Of a stretch of DNA of 63,442 nt, positions 36,489 to 45,765 are shown piece after piece. Position numbers and translations under genes: made by a program. This DNA is from an uncultured Pelagibacteraceae bacterium. Its GTDB lineage: Bacteria > Pseudomonadota > Alphaproteobacteria > Pelagibacterales > Pelagibacteraceae. The stretch lies in assembly GCA_902581775.1 (NCBI GenBank), contig CACHPJ010000006.1, positions 1-63,442 on the forward strand, read 5' to 3'. Every line of letters starts with the position of its first letter. Position 1 is the first letter of the stretch. The notes beneath the pieces were generated by a model, which was given only the letters and a program-made list of their open reading frames with translations, was not told where the DNA came from and searched no databases.

Positions 36489-37136
36489 TTGAAAAAAAAA
36501 TATAGAACTTACTGGAGAAAAACTGGGCTAAAAGGAAAATGGGGAGATATTTTTTTATCCTCAATTTTAAAATACCGTCCTAAAAATTTTTTAGAAATAG
36601 GAGTTTTTTGTGGAGTAACAGCAAAAAATGTATGTAGTACACTGCACAAGATCCACGGAAATAATTTCAGCTACACCGGCGTTGACTTATTTGGAGGCAC
36701 CAAAATTACTAAAGAAGATGAAATTGAACCTAATTTTCTAAAAACACAAAAGTTTTCCAATCCATTAAAGAATATTTATTACAATTATTTATTAAGAGAA
36801 AATTTAAATTCTCTTGAAAGTGTAACAAAATTTCTAAAAAGATATGAAAATAACACAAATTTAATAAAAGGCGACACTAATGACGTTTTAAAAAAAATAG
36901 ATTTAGAGCGACTAGACTATGTATTCATTGATGGAGGGCATAGTTATAATACAGTTTTAAATGATTTAAACTTATTATATGAAAAACTTAAGGGAAAAAG
37001 CAAGATATTGTTTTGTGATGATTACGGGAAAGACAGTCAAATAGATGAAGTTAAAAAAGCGATTGATGATTTTGTAAAATCTAATAAGGTTAAGATGAAC
37101 ATTGTAGAAAATAGATTTGCAGAAATTATTACTTAA
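36489..37136 (+). CDS. Class I SAM-dependent methyltransferase
   Basis: A 215-residue protein with a methyltransferase core: FLEIGVFCGVTAKNV (about 35-49) as the SAM-binding loop, and YVFIDGGHSYNTVLNDL (about 143-160), a signature of Methyltransf_24-type enzymes that often methylate sugars or small metabolites. It starts with TTG 3 nt after nrdB and is followed after 2 nt by the beta-propeller gene, so it is probably read from the nrd transcript. Nothing links it to nucleotide reduction; I regard it as an inserted glycan or metabolite methylase. Confidence 0.8.
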   Translation: MKKKYRTYWRKTGLKGKWGDIFLSSILKYRPKNFLEIGVFCGVTAKNVCSTLHKIHGNNFSYTGVDLFGGTKITKEDEIEPNFLKTQKFSNPLKNIYYNYLLRENLNSLESVTKFLKRYENNTNLIKGDTNDVLKKIDLERLDYVFIDGGHSYNTVLNDLNLLYEKLKGKSKILFCDDYGKDSQIDEVKKAIDDFVKSNKVKMNIVENRFAEIIT

Positions 37137-37138
37137 AA

Positions 37139-38392
37139 ATGAAAAAATTTTTTTTTATTGTTTTATTGTGGATTATATCAATTATTATAGCAATCATATG
37201 GACTTTCGAAAATCCTGAAAAGATAGAAAAAATTAAAAGCATTTTTAAAAAAAATAAAGTAGTTGAAATTGAAACTGAAGTTAAAGGTTCAAAATCTATA
37301 AATTCAAACTCTTTTTCTGTATTTATTACCAGGGAGATGGGATTAAAAGATAAAACTGCATTTGTCACTCATCCATTTAAAGAAGAATTTGATATCAAAA
37401 AACTTAATATATATACTCAGAATGGTTTTAAGATTACTAATTTGAAGTCAGAAAAACTTAACCTTTCAAATAATTTTACTTTAGAGAGAAACGGAGGAAT
37501 AAAAACAATAATCTCTATAAATAATAAGAAATTAGCATTAATTTCATCTGTAAATAAAAATTGTTATTATGCTTCTTTAGTAGAGGTGCTTACTGGAAGA
37601 GAAATTCTAAAATCAAAATGTCTACCTGAAGAACCAAAAAATAATGATTTCAACGGTCTTGGAAGCAGCAATATCCATAATGGAGATGAAATTTTAATTT
37701 CTCTTGGCACTCCAGAAAAGCACGCTAGCAAAAACAGTATTTTAGCTCAGAACGATGAGTCAAAATTTGGAAAAATACTATCAATACAAAAATCAGAATT
37801 ATCAAATAAATTACTTAATGATAATCATGAGTTAAAAGTAGATATTTTTTCTAAAGGTCATAGAGTGCCACAAGGTTTAACTAAATTAAAAGGTAAAATA
37901 TTTAGTGTCGAGCATGGTCCTAAGGGAGGAGACGAGCTTAATTTAGTTGAAAGAGGAGGTAATTACGGTTGGCCAAAAGTCTCTTACGGGACAAATTATA
38001 TGGTGGATAATGGCGGAGATGGAACGTCCTATTCAGTAAATCATGAGGCAAAAGGTTTTAAGGAACCACTCTTCGCATTTGTTCCCTCGATTGGAATTTC
38101 AAGTTTGAACAACTGTCCAAAGGTATTGATGAAATATTATAATAAACCCTGCTTACTAGCATTATCTCTTTATGGAAATAATTTGAGAAAAGGTCACTCA
38201 ATTATAGTTTTTCTTTTAAATGAAAATCTAAACAAAGTGATATCAGTTGAAAAAATTTCATTAGAAAATCTAGTTTTAAGACATTTTGTAACAAATGAAC
38301 AAAACGAATTGTACGAAGATCTAAATGGAGATATATTTATATCTGCAGATAAAAACGGAATTTTTAGAGTAAAATTTACAAATTTTAGATAA
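37139..38392 (+). CDS. Membrane-anchored glucose/sorbosone dehydrogenase-like beta-propeller
   Basis: A 417-residue protein with one N-terminal hydrophobic helix (about 3-22), so it is anchored with its bulk in the periplasm. The rest is a beta-propeller. Residues about 240-285 give the GSDH signature GHRVPQGL, EHGPKGGDELNL, GGNYGWPKVSYG. Family members use PQQ to oxidise aldoses, or are PQQ-free. Here the N-terminal blades are divergent, so loss of the cofactor is possible. Confidence 0.8.
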   Translation: MKKFFFIVLLWIISIIIAIIWTFENPEKIEKIKSIFKKNKVVEIETEVKGSKSINSNSFSVFITREMGLKDKTAFVTHPFKEEFDIKKLNIYTQNGFKITNLKSEKLNLSNNFTLERNGGIKTIISINNKKLALISSVNKNCYYASLVEVLTGREILKSKCLPEEPKNNDFNGLGSSNIHNGDEILISLGTPEKHASKNSILAQNDESKFGKILSIQKSELSNKLLNDNHELKVDIFSKGHRVPQGLTKLKGKIFSVEHGPKGGDELNLVERGGNYGWPKVSYGTNYMVDNGGDGTSYSVNHEAKGFKEPLFAFVPSIGISSLNNCPKVLMKYYNKPCLLALSLYGNNLRKGHSIIVFLLNENLNKVISVEKISLENLVLRHFVTNEQNELYEDLNGDIFISADKNGIFRVKFTNFR

Positions 38393-38393
38393 T

Positions 38394-39518
38394 CTATCTT
38401 TGGTTTAAAAGCATTACCTCACGGACTTCTTCACCTTTATATTTTGATAAAGGTCTTATCAATTTGTTTGAATTATGCTGTTCCATAATATGAGCTGACC
38501 ATCCAGTAATTCTAGACATTACAAAAATAGGAGTATAAAAGTCAATATCTATTCCCATCATGTAGTAAGTTGGTCCACAAGGGAAATCTACATTTGGATA
38601 AATATTTTTTCTTTCTAACATTACTTTTTCTAAAGTTTCATACATTTTAGTATATTTTTCTTTTTTTAATAATTTAGCTACTTTAAACATGTAGTGTTTC
38701 ATAGTCGGAACTCTAGAATCTCCCGTTCTATAAACTCTATGGCCAAATCCCATAACAACCTTTTTTTTTGCTAAAGCATTTTCAATCCACGATTTAGCTT
38801 TTTCTGGTTTTCCTATCTGTTTCATCATGTGCATCACAGCTTCATTTGCACCTCCGTGTAGCGGACCTTTCAAAGAAGCTATTGCCCCAGTTATTGCGCC
38901 GTGTAAATCTGAAAGACTGCTGGTAATTGTTCTCGCAGTGAAAGTAGATACATTAAAACTATGTTCAGCGTATAATATTAAAGAAATATCAAAAGCTCTG
39001 ACTATTTCTTTATCTGGAACTTTATTAAACATCATTTTAAAAAAATTTTCTGAGAATGATAATTTTTTACTGGGTGAAATAATTTTTTTTCCTTTTCTAG
39101 TTCTAAAATATGCAGCAACTGCAGTTGGTGTTTTAGCAAAAATTCGCATTGCTTTTCTCATATTTGCTTTTGGAGAGTTATCTTTTGTGTCTTTATCTTC
39201 CAATGCCATTAAGCTAACACATGTTCTTATTACATCCATTGGATGAGCACTTTTAGGCATTCTTTGAATATCTTTAATTATTTGCTTAGATAAATTTCTT
39301 TCTGATCTTTCCTCTTTTATAAATTTTTTAAGTTGTTTTTTACTTGGAAGCTCTCCATGTAAAACTAAATATGCAACTTCTTCAAATTCACATTTATCAC
39401 ATAAATCTTGAACTTTATATCCACGATATGTTAAAGCACTTAATTCCGGCACTACGTGTGAAATCGTGGTTTCATCAACCACTATTCCTAGCAAACCTTT
39501 TTTTATTTCCTCACTCAT
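38394..39518 (-). CDS. prpC: Citrate/2-methylcitrate synthase
   Basis: A 374-residue citrate-synthase-fold enzyme. Active-site motifs include the His of GPLHGGANEA (about 217-226), the His of MGFGHRVYRTGDSR (about 258-271) and the Asp of NVDFPCGP (about 313-320). Because the next gene upstream is a methylisocitrate lyase (1-nt overlap), it is best called 2-methylcitrate synthase, condensing propionyl-CoA with oxaloacetate. Plain citrate synthase activity is possible too. Confidence 0.85.
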   Translation of the reverse strand: MSEEIKKGLLGIVVDETTISHVVPELSALTYRGYKVQDLCDKCEFEEVAYLVLHGELPSKKQLKKFIKEERSERNLSKQIIKDIQRMPKSAHPMDVIRTCVSLMALEDKDTKDNSPKANMRKAMRIFAKTPTAVAAYFRTRKGKKIISPSKKLSFSENFFKMMFNKVPDKEIVRAFDISLILYAEHSFNVSTFTARTITSSLSDLHGAITGAIASLKGPLHGGANEAVMHMMKQIGKPEKAKSWIENALAKKKVVMGFGHRVYRTGDSRVPTMKHYMFKVAKLLKKEKYTKMYETLEKVMLERKNIYPNVDFPCGPTYYMMGIDIDFYTPIFVMSRITGWSAHIMEQHNSNKLIRPLSKYKGEEVREVMLLNQR

Positions 39519-40414
39519 TATTCATGTCCCTCTGTAGAAAAATCTGTAATTTTTTTATCTGCTGTATTATATTTTTCATATTCTACAAGCTCGTACAACC
39601 TTTTTCTAGTCTGCATTTTGTCAATTATATTATTTTGATGACCATCTTTGTATATAGACTTTAATCCATCCTCAACATTTTTCATCGCTAACCTTTGAGT
39701 AGTAACTGGGTAAATAACCATATTATAACCTAAACTCTCTAGCTGTTTTTTATCTAATAATTTAGATTTTCCAAATTCAGTCATATTAGCCAATAAATAT
39801 CTTTTTGCATTTTTTCTAACTTTTTCAAACTCATTTATATCCTTCATAGCTTCAGGAAAAATCATGTCCGCACCCGCATCTTCATAAGCTTTTATTCTAT
39901 CAATTGTTTTGTCTATGCCTTCAACAGTATTTGCATCAGTTCTAACAATAATTAGAAAATTTTTATCTTTTTTTGCATTAGCAGCATCTTTTATTTTTTG
40001 TACCATTTTTTCCTTAGAAATAAGCTCTTTATTATCTAGGTGACCGCATCTCTTTTCTTCAATTTGATCTTCGATATGACAACCAGAAAGACCACTCTCC
40101 TCTAACTTTATTATTGTTTCTTTACAGCTTTTAAAGCCTGTGTCAGCATCTACTATGGTAGGAAGATCTGTTACTTTAGCTATCAAAGAAGCTCTGTTAC
40201 TAACATGTTTTAAAGTTGTTAAACCTATATCTGGCATTCCTAAGTCATTAGACATTACTCCTCCAGAAACATAAACTCCATCAAATCCAATTTCTGAAAT
40301 CAATTTTGCACAAAGTGGATTATATGCGCCAGGGAACCTTAATAATTTATTTGATTTTAAAAGGTTTGTTAAACCAGATCTTTTTTCTGCTGCATTTTTT
40401 TTTGTAAAGTGCAT
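39518..40414 (-). CDS. prpB: Methylisocitrate lyase
   Basis: A 298-residue ICL/PEP-mutase barrel. It has VYVSGGVMSNDLGMPDIG (about 48-65), DADTGF with the metal Asp (about 93-98), and the EKRCGHLDNKEL catalytic loop (about 125-137; the Cys is the lyase acid). This enzyme splits 2-methylisocitrate to pyruvate and succinate. It is the first gene of the prpB-prpC pair. No 2-methylcitrate dehydratase (PrpD or AcnD) is in the window, so the cycle must be completed elsewhere. Confidence 0.88.
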   Translation of the reverse strand: MHFTKKNAAEKRSGLTNLLKSNKLLRFPGAYNPLCAKLISEIGFDGVYVSGGVMSNDLGMPDIGLTTLKHVSNRASLIAKVTDLPTIVDADTGFKSCKETIIKLEESGLSGCHIEDQIEEKRCGHLDNKELISKEKMVQKIKDAANAKKDKNFLIIVRTDANTVEGIDKTIDRIKAYEDAGADMIFPEAMKDINEFEKVRKNAKRYLLANMTEFGKSKLLDKKQLESLGYNMVIYPVTTQRLAMKNVEDGLKSIYKDGHQNNIIDKMQTRKRLYELVEYEKYNTADKKITDFSTEGHE

Positions 40415-40455
40415 TTTAGCTGTTTTATATTAGAGAGAATCTTAAAAATCAAAGA

Positions 40456-41055
40456 TTATTTAATCAAAATGAATATCCCAGTCATTATTAATAAAATTGC
40501 TAAGATATATTCAATTTTTTTTTTGATTTTTTGATCTTTGATAAATATTCTTAAACTATTACCAAAAATAGCCCAAACACATATAGATGGAAAGCAAACT
40601 AAAGCAGCGGTTATAGTTAAAAAAGCAGTCGCTAATAAAAAATTTTCTTCTGTAGGAAAAAAACCAGATACTACAGTAATAGCTATAGTCCATGCTTTTG
40701 GATTTATGAACTGAAAGGCCGCAGCCTCATATAGCTTTAAAGGTCTACCACTTTCTTTTTTAATATCACTAAAAGATCCAATAATTGTCCAGCTAAGATA
40801 AAGAAGATATAGAAAACATAAAATTTTCATATAAAATTGAAGCTGAGGAAATTTTAAAAATAGATTTCCTAGACCAAAACTTACTAAAGCTATTTGCAAG
40901 ATGTGTCCTGATGGAATACCTATCAAATGAGGTAAAGTTTTTGTGAAGCCAAATTTCATACCAGATGCAGTTAACATTGCATTGTTAGGACCTGGAGTTA
41001 TAAACATAATAAAATAATAAGTGGTTAAAGCAGACAGTAAAGACAAACTTATCAT
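40456..41055 (-). CDS. LysE/RhtB family amino-acid exporter
   Basis: A 199-residue protein with six hydrophobic spans and the family signature FITPGPNNAMLTASGMKFGF (about 18-37), then PHLIGIPSGH. It would export amino acids or related solutes across the inner membrane; the substrate is unknown. It overlaps the upstream gph gene by 4 nt, which suggests co-transcription. Confidence 0.9.
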   Translation of the reverse strand: MISLSLLSALTTYYFIMFITPGPNNAMLTASGMKFGFTKTLPHLIGIPSGHILQIALVSFGLGNLFLKFPQLQFYMKILCFLYLLYLSWTIIGSFSDIKKESGRPLKLYEAAAFQFINPKAWTIAITVVSGFFPTEENFLLATAFLTITAALVCFPSICVWAIFGNSLRIFIKDQKIKKKIEYILAILLIMTGIFILIK

Positions 41056-41714
41056 AGATATTTTTCTATAATTTTTTCAAAATCAATAAAATCTTTTATT
41101 AAATGATCATGCTTTATTTCCTCTGGTTTTTTTCCTGTATAACCATTTTCAACTAATATAAAAGGTAAATTAGCATTTTTAGCTGAGTCACCATCTACCT
41201 CACTGTCTCCCACCATTATTGTTTTATTTAATTTACCACCAATAATTTCAACAACACTTGTAAGATGTCTTGGGTCAGGTTTATTGTATTCAAAAGTATC
41301 GCAACCAGCAACATACTCAAAATATTGAAATAGATTTATTTTTTTTAATAAATCTATTGCTAATTTTTCTTGTTTATTTGTACATACTGCAGAAGAAATA
41401 TTTTTTGATTGAGCCCATTCCAAAAAATCAACCACCCCTTTTAATGGTTTACTTTCTTTATCAATATTTTTGCTATAAAAATCAAGAAACTCTTTTTTCA
41501 TCCTTTGTTTTAAATTTTCGTCATTAATTTGTTTTTTTAATGATCTCTGCATCATAACCCAAGCTCCTTTACCAGCTAGAGATTTTATGTCTTCCATTTT
41601 TTTCTCTTCAAACCCGAAGGTTCTCATGACATGATTATGTGCAGCCATTAAGTCTGGTGCCGTATTCACAATAGTGCCATCTAAATCAAATAAAATTGTG
41701 TAATTTTGACTCAT
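41052..41714 (-). CDS. gph: Phosphoglycolate phosphatase-type HAD hydrolase
   Basis: A 220-residue HAD-superfamily phosphatase. Motif 1 is FDLDGTIVNTAPDL (residues 8-21) with the nucleophile Asp, motif 2 the Thr of SSAVCTNK (about 107), and motif 3 the MVGDSEVDGDSA acidic pair (about 167-178). The helical cap of the Gph group is present. It removes phosphate from 2-phosphoglycolate, formed in DNA repair and by oxygenation; other small phosphates are possible. Confidence 0.88.
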   Translation of the reverse strand: MSQNYTILFDLDGTIVNTAPDLMAAHNHVMRTFGFEEKKMEDIKSLAGKGAWVMMQRSLKKQINDENLKQRMKKEFLDFYSKNIDKESKPLKGVVDFLEWAQSKNISSAVCTNKQEKLAIDLLKKINLFQYFEYVAGCDTFEYNKPDPRHLTSVVEIIGGKLNKTIMVGDSEVDGDSAKNANLPFILVENGYTGKKPEEIKHDHLIKDFIDFEKIIEKYL

Positions 41715-41786
41715 ATAGAATTAGTATTAAAAAGAAATAATTTGTGACTTATTTCACGATAATAACTAATGTAAAGAGAATTTTTT

Positions 41787-42431
41787 ATGAAAACAAATAT
41801 AAAATTTAAAAAAGCTAAAAATTTCAAGATTAACCAGCAAAAATTTAGAGACAAAGCTTTGAAAAATGGGGTTGAATTAATTGCTCCAGAGACAATTTTT
41901 TTATCAAAAGATACAAAATTTGGAAAAAATGTCGTTGTTGAACCCTATGTTGTAATAGGACCAAAAGTTAAAATAGGTAACAATGTAATTATAAAATCCT
42001 TTTCTCACTTAGAAGGAACTATAATTAAAAATAATATAGAAATAGGACCATATGCAAGATTAAGACCTGGCACATCAATTTTTTCGGGAGCAAAAATTGG
42101 AAACTTTGTAGAAACAAAAAAAACTTCTATTCAATCTAATTCAAAAGTAAATCATCTTTCTTATATAGGCGATACTTTAATCGGTAAAAATTCAAATATA
42201 GGAGCTGGAACCATTACTTGTAATTATGATGGTTCTAAAAAGTATAAAACCAAAATTAAAGACAATGTTTTCGTTGGTTCTAATACGTCACTGGTAGCGC
42301 CTTTAACACTTCAAAAAAATTCAGTTATTGGTGCTGGCTCAGTGATAACTAAGAATGTCAAAAAAAACTCTTTATCACTAACAAGATCTAATCAAATTGA
42401 AATTAAAAATTATAAAAGGAAAAAAAAGTAA
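41787..42431 (+). CDS. GlmU-like glucosamine-1-phosphate acetyltransferase, lacking the uridyltransferase domain
   Basis: A 214-residue left-handed beta-helix protein that matches only the C-terminal half of GlmU (about 455 residues when complete). Its first 25 residues match the end of the linker (FRDKALKNGVELIAPETIF), then the hexapeptide helix. Acetyltransferase residues are kept: RLRPG, GNFVETK, the catalytic His in VNHLSYIGD, and GAGTITCNYDG with the following Lys. It should convert GlcN-1-P to GlcNAc-1-P; uridylyl transfer must come from another protein. It lies 3 nt before glmS, so the two steps are co-expressed. Confidence 0.85.
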   Translation: MKTNIKFKKAKNFKINQQKFRDKALKNGVELIAPETIFLSKDTKFGKNVVVEPYVVIGPKVKIGNNVIIKSFSHLEGTIIKNNIEIGPYARLRPGTSIFSGAKIGNFVETKKTSIQSNSKVNHLSYIGDTLIGKNSNIGAGTITCNYDGSKKYKTKIKDNVFVGSNTSLVAPLTLQKNSVIGAGSVITKNVKKNSLSLTRSNQIEIKNYKRKKK

Positions 42432-42434
42432 TCT

Positions 42435-44252
42435 ATGTGTGGAATAATTGGAATTGTTAGCAACAAACCTGTATCGATAAATATTATTAGTTCTCTAAAA
42501 CGTTTAGAGTATAGAGGCTATGATTCTGCAGGATTAGCAACTTTATCAAAAAATGAAATTAACGAAAAAAAATGTTCAGGTAGAGTAGAGGAGTTAGAAA
42601 AAATTTTATTTAAGTCCCCGTCAGATGGCAATATTGGCATAGGTCATGTTAGGTGGGCAACTCATGGTATACCAAATGTAACTAATGCCCATCCTCATTC
42701 CTCTGAAATTGTTTCAGTAGTCCATAATGGTATAATTGAAAATTCTGATGAGATAAAAAAAGATTTAGAAAAAAAAGGTAAAAAATTCAAATCTCAAACA
42801 GATACTGAGGTTATAACATTACTTATTACTGAAGCTTTAGCAAATCACAACCCATTAGACTCTGTTTTTAAAACTTTGAAGAAGTTAAAAGGAAGTTTTG
42901 CTGTAGGAATTCTTTTCAAAAATCATAAGGATATTATTATTGGAGCAAGAAGGGGTAGCCCTTTAGCAGTAGGATACTCTAACAAAGAGAATTATCTTGG
43001 CTCAGACTCATATGCTCTTAAATCAATGACAAATAAAATATCTTATCTTGATGACGGTGATGTTTGTATTTTAACAAAAGATAATGTTGAATTTTATGAC
43101 TCGAATAAAAAAAAAATAAACAAAAAGGTACATTTATTATCGGACGACAAAGGTATTAGTGACAAAGGAGATTATAAAAATTTTATGTCAAAAGAAATCT
43201 TTGAACAACATGTTACAGCGAAAAATTGTATTAAAGAATATGTAGATAATTTAAAGGAAGACATTAATATTTTTAATTTTCCTATCAAACCCTCAAATAT
43301 TAATAAGATAACCTTGATTGGATGTGGAACTGCTTATCATTCGTGTCTGACAGCAAAATATTGGTTCGAGGAGTTAACTAAAGTAGACGTTGAAACAGAT
43401 ATAGCTTCAGAATTTAGATATAGAAATTTAAAATTTAACGAAAACAATCTTTATATTTTTGTCTCACAGTCTGGTGAAACAGCAGATACTGCGGCGGCTC
43501 TTGATATTTGTAAAAAAAATAAAGTTAAGACTTGTTCTATTGTAAATGTTGTTGAAAGCACAATTGCTAGAAACTCAGACTGGGTTTTACCAATACATGC
43601 CGGACCTGAGATAGGTGTTGCCTCTACTAAAGCTTTTTTAGGGCAAATGATTGTTTTATTCATCTTAGCTTTAAAAATTTCAAAGTCTCGTAGTGAAATT
43701 GCCAATGATCTCTACATTAAAAAAATCAAAAATTTAAAAGATTTACCAGCTAAAATTAAGGAAACATTGAAAGTTGAACATAACGTACAATTAATGGCAA
43801 AAGAATTCTTAAATGCCAAAGGCTCAATGTTTCTTGGTAGAGGTTCATCTTATCCAATAGCATTGGAAGGTGCCCTAAAATTAAAAGAGCTATCTTACTT
43901 GCACGCCGAGGGGTATCCCGCTGGAGAAATGAAACACGGACCTTTGGCTTTAATAGAAGAAGGTTTACCTGTGATCGTTATCGCTCCAAAAGACAAATAT
44001 TTTGAAAAAACCCTATCAAACATGCAAGAGGTTATAGCTAGAGGAGGAAAAATTTTATTCATTACAAACAATCTCAAAGAATTAATAAATGAAAATATAA
44101 GATTTGGTTTAAGAGTTCCAGTTCTTGACGACTCCCTTTCCCCAATACTTTTAACTATACCACTTCAATTACTTGCTTATCATGTCGCATTATTAAAAAA
44201 TTGCGATATTGACAAACCTAGAAATTTAGCAAAATCTGTTACTGTTGAGTAA
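42435..44252 (+). CDS. glmS: Glutamine-fructose-6-phosphate aminotransferase (isomerizing)
   Basis: A 605-residue enzyme that makes glucosamine-6-phosphate, the first step to UDP-GlcNAc for peptidoglycan and LPS. Residues 1 to about 240 are the glutaminase domain with nucleophile C2 (MCGIIGIV). Two SIS isomerase domains follow (GCGTAYHS and SQSGETADT near 295-345; GRGSSYPIALEGALKLKE near 465), and the C-terminus NLAKSVTVE is canonical. It forms an operon with the GlmU half-gene. No glmS ribozyme is possible in the 3-nt spacer. Confidence 0.97.
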   Translation: MCGIIGIVSNKPVSINIISSLKRLEYRGYDSAGLATLSKNEINEKKCSGRVEELEKILFKSPSDGNIGIGHVRWATHGIPNVTNAHPHSSEIVSVVHNGIIENSDEIKKDLEKKGKKFKSQTDTEVITLLITEALANHNPLDSVFKTLKKLKGSFAVGILFKNHKDIIIGARRGSPLAVGYSNKENYLGSDSYALKSMTNKISYLDDGDVCILTKDNVEFYDSNKKKINKKVHLLSDDKGISDKGDYKNFMSKEIFEQHVTAKNCIKEYVDNLKEDINIFNFPIKPSNINKITLIGCGTAYHSCLTAKYWFEELTKVDVETDIASEFRYRNLKFNENNLYIFVSQSGETADTAAALDICKKNKVKTCSIVNVVESTIARNSDWVLPIHAGPEIGVASTKAFLGQMIVLFILALKISKSRSEIANDLYIKKIKNLKDLPAKIKETLKVEHNVQLMAKEFLNAKGSMFLGRGSSYPIALEGALKLKELSYLHAEGYPAGEMKHGPLALIEEGLPVIVIAPKDKYFEKTLSNMQEVIARGGKILFITNNLKELINENIRFGLRVPVLDDSLSPILLTIPLQLLAYHVALLKNCDIDKPRNLAKSVTVE

Positions 44253-44273
44253 CATTCAACAAGAAATTTATTT

Positions 44274-45017
44274 ATGATACAAAAAAAAATAGTTTTTCTA
44301 TTTTATCTGATACTTTTTTTTAGTTTAAAAAATACATTACTATATTCTTCTGAGCGAAAATGTATAACATCAAATGGAGTACCAAATCATGAGATAGGAC
44401 AATTTCCAACAAAAGGAAATCCCAATGAATTTAAAAAACAAAAGCTAAAATTTTGTTTTGCAAAAAAACCAAAAAAAACTAATACAAATAAATATATTGT
44501 TGCCACTGTCGGAGTAACTTTAACAGGTATTCCTATCAGACCAGGCACTGCAGCTTGGTATGATAAAAATTCACCCAAAAAACATAGTCAAAATCAATCT
44601 TCAGGTTTAAATTTAGAAGCAATTAGACCATTTGAAAAAATTTTAGGAATTGACAAATTTAATGGTCATTTGGACTTCAGAGGTCTCTATCATTATCATA
44701 AAGCTAATGATTTTCTCTTAATAGACTCCGAGCCACTTATTGGATATGCAGCAGATGGGTTTAGAATATTTTATATTCCTGGAAAATTTAAGTCATCTTG
44801 GCAGCTTAAAAATGGATCAAGAGAAATAGAGCCGTTTGGAAAATACAACGGTTCTTTCAAAGAGGACTACGAATTTATAAAAGGTAGCGGTGATTTGGAT
44901 GAATGCAATGGAAAAGTTTTTAATGGAAATTATGTATATTTTGCAACAGAGAAATTTCCTTATTTTCCAAGATGTCATTGGGGAGAGGTATCAAAAGATT
45001 TTCGTAAAAAAAACTAA
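44274..45017 (+). CDS. Exported YHYH domain-containing protein
   Basis: A 247-residue protein with an N-terminal signal sequence (basic start, then IVFLFYLILFFSL). The mature part has the YHYH motif (GLYHYH at about 141-146), followed by PLIGYAADGFRIFY, as in the YHYH family of secreted proteins of unknown function in marine bacteria. Cysteines near 29, 62, 220 and 236 could form disulfides in the periplasm. It stands 21 nt after glmS and overlaps the convergent pgl gene by 4 nt. Confidence 0.78.
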   Translation: MIQKKIVFLFYLILFFSLKNTLLYSSERKCITSNGVPNHEIGQFPTKGNPNEFKKQKLKFCFAKKPKKTNTNKYIVATVGVTLTGIPIRPGTAAWYDKNSPKKHSQNQSSGLNLEAIRPFEKILGIDKFNGHLDFRGLYHYHKANDFLLIDSEPLIGYAADGFRIFYIPGKFKSSWQLKNGSREIEPFGKYNGSFKEDYEFIKGSGDLDECNGKVFNGNYVYFATEKFPYFPRCHWGEVSKDFRKKN

Positions 45018-45694
45018 TACAACATAGAAAAAACAAAGATTTTTCTTTTATTTATATAACTAACCGGTTTTTTTTTATTATTGAAACTATCATAAAAAAT
45101 TCTAGAGATTTTTTTGGTAGGCAACCATAAAAAAATCTTTTTCGCATTATTGATTGTTTTAAGTGTTAATGAAATTCTTTCAAAATCATCTCTTATAACT
45201 GATTTTGTTACATTGATATTATTTTTATCGATTTCGCCAGGAAAAATAGAAGCAATATGTCCATCTTCACCTAGGCCTAGTAAAATTATATCAAATTTTA
45301 ATTTTTTTCTAAAAAAATATTTTTTTATTTTTTTTTCGTAATCCTTAGAAGAACTAATTAAATTAGGTTTTACCGTATTAACTGAAAATAATTGTTTTTT
45401 ATTTATTTTTAAATTATTCAAAATATTTTTTTTCGCTAATTTATAATTTGAATGTTGAGAATTTTTAGAAACATATCTTTCATCTCCCCAAAAAAAATCT
45501 ACATTTTCCCAATTTGTTTTTGATTTTGAAAGTGATCTATAGAGTTTAATTGGACTTTTTCCACCTGTTAAGACAAAACTTAATCTCTCTCCTTTCTTTT
45601 CTTTAATCCTATTAATTTTGTGAAACTCTCTTATAAAATTATCAATTAGTTGTTTTTGACTATTTTTTTTAATAATTTTGTAATTTTTAGCCAT
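45014..45694 (-). CDS. pgl: 6-phosphogluconolactonase
   Basis: A 226-residue protein of the DevB/SOL type. SFVLTGGKSPIKLYRSLS, FFWGDERYV and ILLGLGEDGHIASIFPG are the family signatures. It hydrolyses 6-phosphogluconolactone in the oxidative pentose-phosphate or Entner-Doudoroff route. The open frame runs to 45781, but the start at 45694 (MAKNYKIIKK) gives the usual length and leaves 71 nt for divergent promoters. No zwf or edd lies in the window. The sequence is Lys/Asn-rich and fairly divergent. Confidence 0.88.
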   Translation of the reverse strand: MAKNYKIIKKNSQKQLIDNFIREFHKINRIKEKKGERLSFVLTGGKSPIKLYRSLSKSKTNWENVDFFWGDERYVSKNSQHSNYKLAKKNILNNLKINKKQLFSVNTVKPNLISSSKDYEKKIKKYFFRKKLKFDIILLGLGEDGHIASIFPGEIDKNNINVTKSVIRDDFERISLTLKTINNAKKIFLWLPTKKISRIFYDSFNNKKKPVSYINKRKIFVFSMLY

Positions 45695-45765
45695 ATTATT
45701 AATATAATTATTAATTCTATCTTGGAAATTTTGAAAGACCAATATATATATATCGTAGGTTGAAT

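Noticed and set aside
38827-39246. 139-residue plus-strand open frame inside prpC
   Set aside because: It is antisense to an intact conserved gene, has no recognisable motif, and its hydrophobic look follows from the complementary codons.
42432-42434. glmS ribozyme or leader regulation of glmS
   Set aside because: glmS starts 3 nt after the GlmU half-gene, leaving no room for a ribozyme.
45741-45752. AT dinucleotide tract as a phase-variable repeat before aroG
   Set aside because: Only about six units, outside the coding frame, and ordinary for this base composition.
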